Assembly: GCA_035297145.1 (NCBI GenBank)
Contig: DATGZN010000094.1
Location: forward strand, 1-64,000
From: QHXW01 sp035297145
GTDB lineage: Bacteria; Acidobacteriota; Terriglobia; Bryobacterales; Bryobacteraceae
Length of the DNA: 64,000 nt
Direction: 5' to 3'
Part shown: piece after piece, positions 49,121 through 58,141 of the stretch
How positions within the stretch are numbered: position 1 is the stretch's first letter
Layout: every line of letters begins with the position of its first letter
Notes under the pieces: generated by a model
Databases searched by the model: none
The model's input: the letters and a program-made list of their open reading frames with translations, nothing else
What the model was told of the DNA's origin: nothing
Position numbers and translations under genes: made by a program

Positions 49121-50326
49121 TCACCCGATGGCTGCGGCCAGGTGGCGCGCGAGATCTCCGCGCCGCTCGACGGCAACCGACTCGAGATCGAGCCAATTCG
49201 CTATGGACTTCAGTTCGCTTGCCAGCGCATCCGCTACTACCGGCGGCTTCGCTTTGGGCTCGATATAGGCAGCGAGCACCCGCAGCGTGCGCTGGTCGCG
49301 ATCGGCCTTCAAATCGACGCGGGCGACGAGACTTTCGCCGAGGAGAAATGGCAGAACGTAGTATCCCCACTTGCGCTTCTCGCGCGGCACCCAAATCTCG
49401 ATGCGGTAGTCGAATTCGAACAGGCGCTGTGCTCGCGGCCGGAACCAGACTACTGGATCGAATGGCGAGAGCAGCGCCGCGGCTCTGATGTTTGCCGGTG
49501 TCCGGGCATCGCGATGGAGCCAGGCTGGCTCGCGCCAACCCTTCACGCGGACCTCATGCAGTTCGCCCGCCTCCACCAACTCGGCGATGCGCGGCCGAGT
49601 GTCACGCATGGACATGCGGTAGTAGTCGGCGAGGTCGCGCGTGGTGGCGACGCCATGCGCGCGAGCGGCCAGCAGCACCAGTTGGCGCTGGGCATCCTCG
49701 CGGCTCAAACGCCGCTGGTGATGTTCCGCCGGAATGGCCCGCTCGGCGAGCTCGTAGACGCGTGAGAAATCGGACCGCCGGGCCGTGACCGCCATCACGC
49801 CACGGCCGAAGTGGGCTTCGAGCACGGCTCGCTGCACGCTGTTGTGCCACGCGCCTGGGATGAGCTCGGACATGCGCCCGGCGACGCCCTCGGGAACCGG
49901 GAAATCGCCGGCTGTGAGAGCGCCGCGCTCGCGCACCTGCTCTACCACCCAGGCAGCGAAGTCCGCATGCTTCTCCAGAAACTTCTCGAAACCCCACGGC
50001 CGCGGGCGATGTGTCTCCATGCGGTGACGCAGCAATGGCCAGGTCTCCATGGGAACGATGGATGCTTCGTGCGCCCACTGCTCGGTGAACTCGCGGCCGC
50101 GGTAGACGACATCGTCGAACAGGGATCTCTTGTACGGACCCAGCCGCGAGAATGGCACCTGGTATTGCGCCGGAACGAGCACGTTGACGTAGTCGATTTG
50201 CACCAGACCGAGCTGGCGGATCGTGCGGACGAGATCGCGGGCCGTTACGCGGCGTGGGCGCGACCGGTCAAATCCTTGCGCCGCGAGCGCAATGCGGCGC
50301 GCCTCACTGAGCGAAAGTGTGTCCAT
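49121..50326 (-). CDS. YcaQ-like winged-helix DNA glycosylase family protein
   Basis: A 401-residue protein. Start at ATG 50326 (MDTLSLSEARRIALAAQGFD), 2 nt after the aldo/keto reductase stop. Features of the HTH_42/AlkZ-YcaQ family (interstrand crosslink repair glycosylases): IRQLGLVQIDYVNVLVPAQY, VVYRGREFTEQWAHEASIVP, ARAHGVATTRDLADYYRM, LLSPFDPVVWFRPRAQRLFE, FDYRIEIWVPREKRKWGYYV and LPFLLGESLVARVDLKADRD. The QxQ-type catalytic motif of AlkZ appears here as QID / QYQ, so activity is not certain. No export signal. Confidence 0.85.
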   Translation of the reverse strand: MDTLSLSEARRIALAAQGFDRSRPRRVTARDLVRTIRQLGLVQIDYVNVLVPAQYQVPFSRLGPYKRSLFDDVVYRGREFTEQWAHEASIVPMETWPLLRHRMETHRPRPWGFEKFLEKHADFAAWVVEQVRERGALTAGDFPVPEGVAGRMSELIPGAWHNSVQRAVLEAHFGRGVMAVTARRSDFSRVYELAERAIPAEHHQRRLSREDAQRQLVLLAARAHGVATTRDLADYYRMSMRDTRPRIAELVEAGELHEVRVKGWREPAWLHRDARTPANIRAAALLSPFDPVVWFRPRAQRLFEFDYRIEIWVPREKRKWGYYVLPFLLGESLVARVDLKADRDQRTLRVLAAYIEPKAKPPVVADALASELKSIANWLDLESVAVERRGDLARHLAAAIG

Positions 50327-50328
50327 CC

Positions 50329-51312
50329 TCACAAGTGACCCAGCACAGGATGCGGACGATAAGGTTCGCTGAGCGCTTTCAGTTCCGCTTCGTCGAGCTT
50401 GAGCCGCAGCGCCGCCACGGCGTCGTCCAGGTGGTGCATTTTGCTCGCTCCAATGATCGGCGCGGTAACACCCGGCTGCGCGAGCACCCAAGCCAGCGCC
50501 ACCTGCGCGTTTGGCACACCGCGCTTGCGAGCGATCTCAGTAAGGCGGTCCACCACCGTGAAATCCGACGGCTGGTAATACATTTTCTGCGCGTAGTCGT
50601 CGGTCTTGGCGCGAATGGTGTCGCCAAAACCTTCCTGTTTCCGATTGCCGGCCAGAAAACCGCGTGCCAGCGGACTCCACGGAATGACGGCAATTCCCTC
50701 GGCGCGGCACAGCGGAATCATTTCCCGCTCCTCTTCGCGATAAATCAAGTTATAGTGATTCTGCATGCTGACGAACCGCGTCAGATGCAGCTCATTCGCC
50801 TTGTGCAGCATGTTCGCAAACTGCCACGCGAACATGGATGACCCGCCGACGTACAGCGCCTTACCTGCTTTCACCACGTCGTGCAGGGCTTCGATGGTTT
50901 CCTCGATGGGCGTTTGATAATCGAAGCGATGGATCTGGTAGAGGTCCACGTAATCGGTTCCCAAACGCCGCAGGCTATCGTCAATGGCGTGCCGGATGTG
51001 CTTGCGCGAGAGGCCGCGCTGGTTGGGATCGTCGCCCATCGGGTTGAATACTTTGGTCGCGATCACCACCCGATCGCGTGACGGCCCGAAATCCTTCAAC
51101 GCTCGGCCCAGGATCTCTTCACTCACGCCGAGCGAGTACATGTCGGCGGTATCGAAAAAATTGATACCAAGCTCGAGCGCGCGCCGGATGAACGGACGGC
51201 TCTCTTCCTCTTCGAGCACCCACTCCCGCCATCGCTTCGAGCCGTAGGTCATGGCGCCGAGGCAAATTCGCGAAACTTGCAAGCCGGCAGAGCCGAGATT
51301 GACGTAGTCCAT
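50329..51312 (-). CDS. Aldo/keto reductase
   Basis: A 327-residue protein from ATG 51312 (MDYVNLGSAGLQVSRICLGA); ATG 51330 would add six residues. The NADPH-dependent TIM-barrel family is clear: NFFDTADMYSLGVSEEILGR (catalytic D and Y), VVIATKVFNPMG (catalytic K), DYVDLYQIHRFDYQTPIEET (catalytic H), YVGGSSMFAWQFANMLHK, SMQNHYNLIYREEEREMIPL, VIPWSPLARGFLAG, and the cofactor site APIIGASKMHHLDDAVAALR. It belongs to the YajO/Gpr-like group reducing aldehydes and ketones. First gene of the minus-strand run continuing through YcaQ to the SelA-like gene. Confidence 0.93.
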   Translation of the reverse strand: MDYVNLGSAGLQVSRICLGAMTYGSKRWREWVLEEEESRPFIRRALELGINFFDTADMYSLGVSEEILGRALKDFGPSRDRVVIATKVFNPMGDDPNQRGLSRKHIRHAIDDSLRRLGTDYVDLYQIHRFDYQTPIEETIEALHDVVKAGKALYVGGSSMFAWQFANMLHKANELHLTRFVSMQNHYNLIYREEEREMIPLCRAEGIAVIPWSPLARGFLAGNRKQEGFGDTIRAKTDDYAQKMYYQPSDFTVVDRLTEIARKRGVPNAQVALAWVLAQPGVTAPIIGASKMHHLDDAVAALRLKLDEAELKALSEPYRPHPVLGHL

Positions 51313-51411
51313 ATCCTTCTTCGATACCATTGTGGGCCGGATCTCCGCTAGAGCGAAAGGCCGGCCGTTTCCGGGCCCTACGAAGCCAGAATCCGCATGT
51401 GGCTCCAAACT

Positions 51412-51452
51412 GAAAAACTACTTTTCACCGCAGAGGCGCAGAGACGCCGAGA
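51412..51452. repeat. Dispersed intergenic repeat, copy 2
   Basis: 41 bp matching 24054-24094 at 36 of 41 positions. This copy reads TTTTCACCGCAGAGGCGCAG in its middle, closer to the common CACCGCAGAGGCGCAGAGACGC form. A further purine-rich GCGCAGAGGGAGCGCGGAGG stretch lies at 51561-51580. The whole 51313-51688 gap (376 bp) holds no convincing gene. Confidence 0.7.
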
Positions 51453-51688
51453 ACACCCAAGAAACTAACCTGGTTGATTCGCACCACGCCGGTGCTGGCC
51501 GGTTCCGGACGCACAGGCCACCTGCTCGGTGTTTACTGTGTGCCGCCTTGCGACAAAGAGAGCGCAGAGGGAGCGCGGAGGCTTCGTGAGCGGGCTTACA
51601 GACGGATCCTGGACGCAGCTAACTGTGTAGGGGCGAGCCATGCCTCGCCCGCGGCACTTACGATAAGATTTTCAGCCAGGAGTAGAAC

Positions 51689-52639
51689 ATGAAACTCTCT
51701 CTGTCGATCGCCGCCGCTGTTGTCCTGCCGCTTGGTTGCATGGCGCAGCAGCCCGATCCGCTGCCTGGCACGAAGCTAAGTCTCGATCAGCTCAAAGAGC
51801 AGTTCTTCCGCGTGAGCGCGGGCAGGCGGATGAAGCCCGCATTGTGGCCGAACGGCGCGCGCGTGGCGGTCGCGCTCAGCTTCGACGTCGACAACGCCAC
51901 GCATTCGCTGGCGCGCGGCCTGCTGGGCGCAAACGAGCTTTCGGTCGGGGAGTATGGCGCCATCGACGGTCTGCCGCGGATTCTCCGGCTGCTGGATAAG
52001 TACGGAGTGCCCGCGTCGTTCTTCATTCCCGCGGTCAGCGACCTGTTGCATCCGCAGATGGTGCGCGACATTTTGGCGAACGGCCGCCACGAAGTTGGAG
52101 TGCATGGGTGGATTCACGAGGACCTTCCAGCGCTTAACAACGAAGCGGAGGAGCGGCGGCTCCTGAATGACGCCATCGCGAGCCTCACGAAGTCGATGGG
52201 GAAACGGCCAGTCGGTTATCGTGCGCCTTCGTGGGCATTCAGCTCCTACACCATGCAACAGGTCAAGGAGGCGGGGTTCCTCTATGACAGCAGCCTGATG
52301 GCGAGCGACGATGCTTACGAAATCCTGCTGGCAGGCAAACCGAGTGGCGTGGTTGAGTTGCCCATCGGATGGATATTGGACGATTACGCCTATTTCGGCG
52401 GGACCAACGGCGCGCTGCCGTCGCCGGAGCTCGTGCTCCAGGTTTTCCAATCTGAATTCGATTCGGCCTATGAAGAGGGCGGGCTGTATGTGTTGACCAT
52501 GCATCCGCACATCACCGGGCATCGTTCGCGCGCGGCGGCGCTCGACCAGTTGATCGCCCACATGCGATCGCGTCCAGGCGTTTGGTTCGCCACGCACGAG
52601 CAAGTGGCGCGATACTTGCGCGCGCAAGCCGGTATGTAG
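51689..52639 (+). CDS. Secreted polysaccharide deacetylase family protein
   Basis: A 316-residue protein from ATG 51689 with AGGAG upstream and signal peptide (MKLSLSIAAAVVLPLGCMAQ). The NodB homology domain begins ALSFDVDNATHSL (catalytic/metal Asp pair in SFDVDN). Then KYGVPASFFIPAV, the metal His motif HEVGVHGWIHEDL, RAPSWAFS (motif 3), GFLYDSSLMASDDAYEI and LTMHPHITGH (motif with catalytic His). It is closest to the PuuE/peptidoglycan deacetylase-like group with SFDVD and WIHED. Probable periplasmic or surface deacetylase of N-acetylated glycans or an amide substrate. Confidence 0.88.
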   Translation: MKLSLSIAAAVVLPLGCMAQQPDPLPGTKLSLDQLKEQFFRVSAGRRMKPALWPNGARVAVALSFDVDNATHSLARGLLGANELSVGEYGAIDGLPRILRLLDKYGVPASFFIPAVSDLLHPQMVRDILANGRHEVGVHGWIHEDLPALNNEAEERRLLNDAIASLTKSMGKRPVGYRAPSWAFSSYTMQQVKEAGFLYDSSLMASDDAYEILLAGKPSGVVELPIGWILDDYAYFGGTNGALPSPELVLQVFQSEFDSAYEEGGLYVLTMHPHITGHRSRAAALDQLIAHMRSRPGVWFATHEQVARYLRAQAGM

Positions 52640-52671
52640 CGGCGCTCTGCGGCGGGCCAGTATGTAACAGA

Positions 52672-52677
52672 TATAAA
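52672..52677 (+). promoter_or_regulatory. Putative -10 element TATAAA for the HDOD gene
   Basis: Within AGATATAAAATAG, 15 nt before ATG 52693, in an AT-rich patch between the deacetylase stop and the HDOD start. No Shine-Dalgarno follows. Confidence 0.35.
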
Positions 52678-52692
52678 ATAGTGTGTGCAGCT

Positions 52693-53961
52693 ATGAAAAA
52701 TGACGATCCCTCCGTAGTGAAGGAACGTGACGCAACCAGCCCTGCCGATGCGCAGGCGAGGCGCATTTTGTTTGTGGATGCCGATCAGAAGGTCCTGGAC
52801 AGCCTGAAAAAGAGGCTGGACAGCCTGCATACCGAGTGGCTGATGGCGTTCAGCACTAGCGGGAAAGAGGCGTTCGAGAAGCTCACCGCCACCCCGTTTG
52901 ACGTGCTGGTTACGCGCGCGGATGTCGGCGGCGTGGGCGGGTCCGATCTATTGACCGAGGTTCTCCAGCGGTTTCCGGGTGTCGTGCGGATTGTGCTCAC
53001 CGACACTGTCGAGCAAGACGTAGTTCGCTCGGCCACGGCCCATCAGTATCTTCTGCAGTCCTGTAATGCCGCGTCCCTGAAATCAACGCTCGACCGCGCT
53101 CTGCAAATTCGCGGAATGCTGGCCTCGCCCGGGCTGCGGGAACTGGTCTCTCGCATTATTTCTTTACCCAGCCTGCCGGCCGTTCACACGCAGCTCATTG
53201 CATCGTTGGATAACCCGGAGCTATCCAGCCGGGAACTGGGAGACATCATCGCGCAGGATGTCGCCATGACGGCGAAGATTCTGCAGATCTCCAATTCCGC
53301 GTTCTTCGGCTTGTATCGCTACGTGGCCAGTCCCGCTGAAGCTGCCGTCTATCTCGGCGTCGATACCATCCGCGCGCTGGCGCTATCCACAGGGGCATTT
53401 ACCGCGCTTCAGACTACCGGCCTCGCGCAATCGTTGATCAGCCAGTTACAGCACCACAGCACAACAACCGGCATGGTGGCCAACGCCATCGGCAAGGCGG
53501 AGAACCTTCCCAAGAAAGTGTGCGACAGTGCCATGGTGGGCGGCTTATTGCACGACGTCGGCAAATTGGTTCTGGCGGCAAACTGCCCGCAGGAGTACGA
53601 AGTTGTTCTAAACACCGTCAAGAAAGACGGTGTCGCTTGCTATGACGTAGAGCGGCAGATGTTCGGCGCGACGCACGCCGATATCGGGGCTTACTTACTC
53701 TATCTTTGGGCTCTGCCCGATTTGGTGTGTAAGGCGGTCGCGTTTCACCACAGCCCCGCGGACTACTCGACCACAACGTTCACCGCGGCTGCGGCCATTC
53801 ACGCCGCGGATGCACTGGAGCATGAGTTGTCCGGAGTGTCGGATTTCTCCGGACGCGTGGTGATCGACATGAACTATTGCACGCTGCTCGGATTGGCCGG
53901 CCGCGTCCCGGAATGGCGGCGATTGTGCAAGAAGCAGCTTGATAAGGCGGAAGAGTCGTGA
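52693..53961 (+). CDS. HDOD-domain protein with degenerate receiver domain
   Basis: A 422-residue cytosolic protein from ATG 52693. Residues about 24-140 fold like a receiver (RRILFVDADQKVLDSLKKRL; FDVLVTRADVGGVGG), but the phosphorylation-site Asp is R75 and the usual conserved Lys of the KPxxxxxL segment is a Gln (YLLQSCNAASL). Residues about 148-350 are an HDOD domain: RIISLPSLPAVHTQLIASLD, DVAMTAKILQISNSAFFG, VGGLLHDVGKLVLAANCP, FHHSPADYSTTTF. HDOD proteins act as signalling modules around c-di-GMP and stress. As a pseudo-receiver it probably works by protein contacts. The next gene overlaps it by 4 nt. Confidence 0.88.
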   Translation: MKNDDPSVVKERDATSPADAQARRILFVDADQKVLDSLKKRLDSLHTEWLMAFSTSGKEAFEKLTATPFDVLVTRADVGGVGGSDLLTEVLQRFPGVVRIVLTDTVEQDVVRSATAHQYLLQSCNAASLKSTLDRALQIRGMLASPGLRELVSRIISLPSLPAVHTQLIASLDNPELSSRELGDIIAQDVAMTAKILQISNSAFFGLYRYVASPAEAAVYLGVDTIRALALSTGAFTALQTTGLAQSLISQLQHHSTTTGMVANAIGKAENLPKKVCDSAMVGGLLHDVGKLVLAANCPQEYEVVLNTVKKDGVACYDVERQMFGATHADIGAYLLYLWALPDLVCKAVAFHHSPADYSTTTFTAAAAIHAADALEHELSGVSDFSGRVVIDMNYCTLLGLAGRVPEWRRLCKKQLDKAEES

Positions 53962-54797
53962 AAGGCGGCAGCTATGATGACGTTATGCATCGCCGGGTAT
54001 CCGGGTTCGTCCGCACGCTGATTCTGGCGGCGGGTATCTGTTTAGCCTGGATTCCGCCGGCGCTGGCGGGTCCCGCGCGCCAGATTGAGATCAAGCTTCC
54101 AGCCGACGTCGCTTCCGAGACCGTTTTCATTCGATATCGGCTGGATGGCGAGGAGTTAGGGGGTTGGGTCCAACCGCGCCACGGCGTTTCTTCTTACTTC
54201 ATCAGCACAACGCGTGAGGGCCGTTCGGCCAACCGAATTAAAGCGCTCCTTTACGCTCCCGGATGCGCGCTCCAGACTCTTGATGTGGTGCTCGCAGGAT
54301 CCAATAGTCAACAATACATCTTCACCTGCCAGCCCCTCGCGAGTGTCTGGATCGCTGGCAAACTCATCCGATCGGACCGGCTCTATGGGCGCGAAGTCAA
54401 ATTGCGCGCGAGCTATGTTGCGCGGTGGGCGCAGGCGTTCCTGGGACTCCGCGATGATATTGTCATCGACGTCCCCGTAGGAGACGCGGTGGATCTTCAG
54501 GCCGACGGTCGTTTCCGCATGTTGGTCCCGGATCTTTCGCAGGATGCGTTGGCGGGAGCGCCAGATCACCCTGGCGCGCTCCAGATCTGGGCTAGAGACC
54601 GAACCAGCGAGGACCGCGTCGCCCTGCTGATCCCCGCCGGGCTACCGGTGACGAAGAGACCGATCGGTGGCCTGAGAATACAGCCCGAGTACCCTCCGGA
54701 GATCGTTTTTGCGCCGTGTAGCGCAAATCCTCCTCAGGTCCACGATGCCACGGGATTCGCGCTCAGGCCGGATCCCAGCGGTGCATGCGATCCTTAG
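53958..54797 (+). CDS. Secreted hypothetical protein coupled to the HDOD gene
   Basis: A 279-residue frame from GTG 53958 overlapping the HDOD stop (GTGA); ATG 53985 (MHRRVSGFVRTLILAAGICL) is an alternative start just at the signal peptide. Signal ends near PPALAGPARQIE. The mature part is beta-rich: FIRYRLDGEELGGWVQPRHG, LQTLDVVLAGSNSQQYIFTC, SVWIAGKLIRSDRLYGREVK, resembling a carboxypeptidase-regulatory-like Ig fold. No catalytic motif. It may sense or decorate a surface structure; function unknown. Confidence 0.6.
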   Translation: MKGGSYDDVMHRRVSGFVRTLILAAGICLAWIPPALAGPARQIEIKLPADVASETVFIRYRLDGEELGGWVQPRHGVSSYFISTTREGRSANRIKALLYAPGCALQTLDVVLAGSNSQQYIFTCQPLASVWIAGKLIRSDRLYGREVKLRASYVARWAQAFLGLRDDIVIDVPVGDAVDLQADGRFRMLVPDLSQDALAGAPDHPGALQIWARDRTSEDRVALLIPAGLPVTKRPIGGLRIQPEYPPEIVFAPCSANPPQVHDATGFALRPDPSGACDP

Positions 54798-54822
54798 CGA
54801 CGGCGAGCTGCGCCTGCGTCTC

Positions 54823-55413
54823 CTACTTCTGTTGAAATGCCATGCGAGGTGTGATTACCGCCAGATCACGGATGCGTTCCTGCGAAACCGGACCGCGAAT
54901 CTGCGTTGAGCCCCGGCTGAGCAACCAAAGCTCCGGAATGATTTCCGCCACCATGGCGCCGTGACAGAACATCCGGACCACTGAACTCTCCGAAACCACG
55001 AGTCCGATCGCCTTCGTTAACGTGCTGATGCCCGCGGCGGCCAAATGCCGGCTGCCTAACCCCAGCGGCACTTCGACACCTGATGCACCTGTGCTATTGA
55101 GGTACCGGCAGGCTGCCACGAAAACTCCGCTACTGCTGACCACGAAAGCTCCGTCGAGTTGCGCCAGTTCCTTGATGGTGCCCCGCAGATTTGGATCCGC
55201 CATGTGACGGACCTGTTCGGGATGGCCCGCGAGCGGATCGAGAATCAGAGGACGGGACACCGCCAACACCGCGGCTTCATCGCCGAACGTAAAAAGAGTC
55301 CCGATCCGTCTCCCTTCACGCCCCTCGCGTGCGATCTCGATGGCGAGTTCGATCAGCGGTAGTATGGCATCCGGATCATAATCGGGAATCTGGCAGAGAA
55401 TGTTTTCAAACAA
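54823..55413 (-). CDS. Diadenylate cyclase, soluble DacZ-like
   Basis: A 196-residue protein from TTG 55413 with the DisA_N (DAC) domain that makes cyclic di-AMP from two ATP. The active-site DGA is at 87-89 (LAQLDGAFVVSSSGVF) and the second nucleotide motif at 118-123 (GLGSRHLAAAGIS), matching the GLGxRHxAAA form of archaeal-type DacZ rather than the RHR of DisA/CdaA. RRIGTLFTFGDEAAVLAVSR and PLAGHPEQVRHMADPN also fit DacZ. No membrane segment or DNA-binding tail, so it is soluble and stand-alone. It lies head to tail before the hybrid kinase gene (58-bp gap, same strand). Confidence 0.85.
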   Translation of the reverse strand: MFENILCQIPDYDPDAILPLIELAIEIAREGREGRRIGTLFTFGDEAAVLAVSRPLILDPLAGHPEQVRHMADPNLRGTIKELAQLDGAFVVSSSGVFVAACRYLNSTGASGVEVPLGLGSRHLAAAGISTLTKAIGLVVSESSVVRMFCHGAMVAEIIPELWLLSRGSTQIRGPVSQERIRDLAVITPRMAFQQK

Positions 55414-55471
55414 GCGTGATTTGCCTCAGTTCGTTGGATGAATTAGGCGCCCGCCGGGACTCAGCGCGGCA

Positions 55472-58141
55472 CTAGCTAGATTGCTGCACGCCGTCAACAG
55501 GTGCTTCCTGGCGGGCCATGACACTCGCAATAACCGCATACAGATCCTGAGATCGAATGGGCTTCGCCAGATAGCCATCCATGCCGGCTGCCAGGCAGCG
55601 TTCCTGGTCGCCTTTCAGGGCGTGAGCGGTGACCGCGATGATGGGCGTGTGCGTGCCGCGTCTCTGATCGCATACCCGGATGGCCGCGGTGCATTCAAAC
55701 CCATCCATCAGAGGCATCTGAATATCCATGAGGACCAGCTCGAAGTTGCCGTCCTGCCAGGACGCCAGCGCTTCGCGCCCGTTGCTGGCGACCGTGACGG
55801 AGTGGCCGACTTTGCGCAGCGTCCGCGTCATGATGGTCTGATTGATGGCGTTGTCCTCGGCCAGGAGAATGCGGAGCGGTCCAGAGTGAGCGACGGGCTC
55901 GTTGTGGTGGACCGCGGCCCGGGCGGCAGCCTCATGCCCGTCGGGGACTTCCGCTGCTTCCTGCATCACCGCGGTGAAATGAAAAATGCTGCCCATGCCC
56001 GGCTCGCTCTCCACCCAGACACGCCCGCCCATCAAATTCACCAGGCGTGCGCAAATGGTCAGACCAAGTCCGGTGCCGCCGTATGTGCGAGTGACTGATC
56101 CATCCGCCTGGCGGAAAGCTTCAAAGATGGCTTCGATCTTGTCTGGCGGAATACCCACACCGGTGTCACTGACCGAGAAGTGCAGCGTTAGAGTGTCTTC
56201 CCGGCGCTCGTACAAGCCTGCACGCATTTCAATGGATCCGGTATGGGTGAATTTGACGGCGTTGTTGAGCAGATTCAGCAACACCTGTCGAAGGCGCAAC
56301 GGGTCGCCGACCACGGCATCGGGCGTTTCGGGCGCGACATCGACCATCATCCTGAGTCCCTTCTGTTCGGCGTTGACGGTCAGGGCGCTGGCGGCGTTTT
56401 TCAAGCAATCCCGCAGGGAAAAGGCTATGGGGAACAAGTCCATGCGGCCTGCCTCGATTTTGGAGAAATCCAGGATGTCGTTCAGCAGCGCCAGGAGTGA
56501 CTCGGCGGACTTGCGGGCATCGTTCAGGAACTCGCGTTGCTCATCGGAAAGATCGGTCTCGAGCACCAGGCCGGTCATGCCGAGAATACCGTTCATGGGC
56601 GTGCGAATCTCGTGACTCATGTTGGCGAGAAACTCGCTTTTAAGCTGGTTGGCTTCCTGAGCCATTTTCTTGGAGTGTTCCGCCGCGTCCAGCGCCACCG
56701 AAAGTTGGCGGTTGCTTTTGCGCAGCTCCAAGGTCTGCGCCTGCACGCGCCGGCGCAGCAGGATGACCCAAGCCAGCGCCGCCACCACACCCAGAGCCAG
56801 AAATCCGAGAAACCAGCGAGTTCGCGAGAGGGTCCACCATCCCGGGCGGTGCAACACAACGATATCGGCGGGAGAGCGCAGGATCAGCCGAAACGACTGC
56901 AGCGCATTAGGTTCGCCACCCGGCTCAACCTGGCATATCCCCGTCAACCTTAGGTCGCTACCCTCTTCGAGTGATTCCCGGACGTGGTGGTCGGACTGCT
57001 CGAAGCGAGCATTGAAGATACGGCTCCCGGACTTCATCGCCAGCGAAATGCCGCGCACATCTTCGGTCCGGCTCATCAGGCGGGCGTCGATTTCCACCAG
57101 GTTGGCATCTTGATCGCCTTCCTTCATGATGTCGTCGGCCGTAGCGCGAATCGGCTTCGGCGGCGGGCCGGAACCCAGACGAGTGAAGATCGCATCCTGT
57201 AGGACGGGCGCAAATTCGCCTAACGCCGGAAAGCCCAACGCTTCCACCTGATCGCCCGGCTGCACGCGAACCATTTGGTGCGTGAGAACCATCATGCCCT
57301 GATCACCATCCTGCAAGAACAGTGCATGTCCCAATTGCTGCATGGTGACTGCTCCGCGGACTCTTACGCGGCGTCCCACGCCCTCAACCGGAGAAAACCG
57401 CAAGAGCTGGTCGGCGCGGCGCAGCGGATAAATCGACGCATTGGTTTCCGTGTGCGAGTCCACTAGCTGATCGACCGCTATATCGTCAAAGCTCTGGATA
57501 AACACCAGCAGGCCGGTCAACTGCCGCTTGTTGTTGAAGGTGGCGCCGGCCGCACCGTGAAAACGCACACGCGCCTCGATGAGCCGCTGGAGATCGAGTT
57601 GCGGATATTTGAGGACGACCAATCGCATCTGGCCGCCGCCTGATGCGACATACAGATCGAGGCGCCTCTTGCCGAAGACGGCTGACTTGATGACACCCTC
57701 GCCCGCGAGCCACTGCGAGTCGCCGCGGCCAGTGAGTAGCTCATCGAACGAGAGTTGGAGCGGCTTGGGCAATTTGCCCAGGCCCACAACACGAATCTGC
57801 GGGTGAATCACAACAGGAGCGAAATCACCTGGCCCGGTTACTCCCGTGACTTCGACTTCCTGGCCGCGTTCGATGGAAAGCGGAGCGTCACAATCCACAT
57901 AGATACCCGCGGTCGTATCTTGAACGAAAAGGTCGGGAGCCGCGCCATCATAGTAAGTGACCACGCCCGTGAGATGGACGGAAAGCCCCTTGGCTGCTTC
58001 GGTGGGCGAAAGATCCCGAATTTGCGAAGCGTGCTCCAACACCGCCTGCTTACCTTGTGTAGGGGGCCAAGCGCACACGAGTGCTGTTCCCAAAATACTG
58101 GTAAGCAATCCGTGAAGCGGCAGAGCTTTGTGCGGCCTCAT
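55472..58141 (-). CDS. Hybrid sensor histidine kinase with periplasmic OB-like sensor domain
   Basis: An 889-residue membrane kinase. N-terminal signal/anchor HKALPLHGLLTSILGTALVC; periplasmic region about 30-430 with two or more OB-fold-like modules (VHLTGVVTYYDGAAPDLFVQ, VEVTGVTGPGDFAP, VRVRGAVTMQQLGHALFLQD). A transmembrane helix WFLGFLALGVVAALAWVILL is followed by a coiled coil. HisKA with H510 in FLANMSHEIRTPMNGILGMT; HATPase with NLLNNAVKFTHTG, DTGVGIPPDKIEAIFEAFRQ and GGTGLGLTICARL; C-terminal receiver with D806 in LVLMDIQMPLMDG. Likely phosphorelay partner: the REC-HPt protein divergently encoded from 58615. Confidence 0.92.
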   Translation of the reverse strand: MRPHKALPLHGLLTSILGTALVCAWPPTQGKQAVLEHASQIRDLSPTEAAKGLSVHLTGVVTYYDGAAPDLFVQDTTAGIYVDCDAPLSIERGQEVEVTGVTGPGDFAPVVIHPQIRVVGLGKLPKPLQLSFDELLTGRGDSQWLAGEGVIKSAVFGKRRLDLYVASGGGQMRLVVLKYPQLDLQRLIEARVRFHGAAGATFNNKRQLTGLLVFIQSFDDIAVDQLVDSHTETNASIYPLRRADQLLRFSPVEGVGRRVRVRGAVTMQQLGHALFLQDGDQGMMVLTHQMVRVQPGDQVEALGFPALGEFAPVLQDAIFTRLGSGPPPKPIRATADDIMKEGDQDANLVEIDARLMSRTEDVRGISLAMKSGSRIFNARFEQSDHHVRESLEEGSDLRLTGICQVEPGGEPNALQSFRLILRSPADIVVLHRPGWWTLSRTRWFLGFLALGVVAALAWVILLRRRVQAQTLELRKSNRQLSVALDAAEHSKKMAQEANQLKSEFLANMSHEIRTPMNGILGMTGLVLETDLSDEQREFLNDARKSAESLLALLNDILDFSKIEAGRMDLFPIAFSLRDCLKNAASALTVNAEQKGLRMMVDVAPETPDAVVGDPLRLRQVLLNLLNNAVKFTHTGSIEMRAGLYERREDTLTLHFSVSDTGVGIPPDKIEAIFEAFRQADGSVTRTYGGTGLGLTICARLVNLMGGRVWVESEPGMGSIFHFTAVMQEAAEVPDGHEAAARAAVHHNEPVAHSGPLRILLAEDNAINQTIMTRTLRKVGHSVTVASNGREALASWQDGNFELVLMDIQMPLMDGFECTAAIRVCDQRRGTHTPIIAVTAHALKGDQERCLAAGMDGYLAKPIRSQDLYAVIASVMARQEAPVDGVQQSS

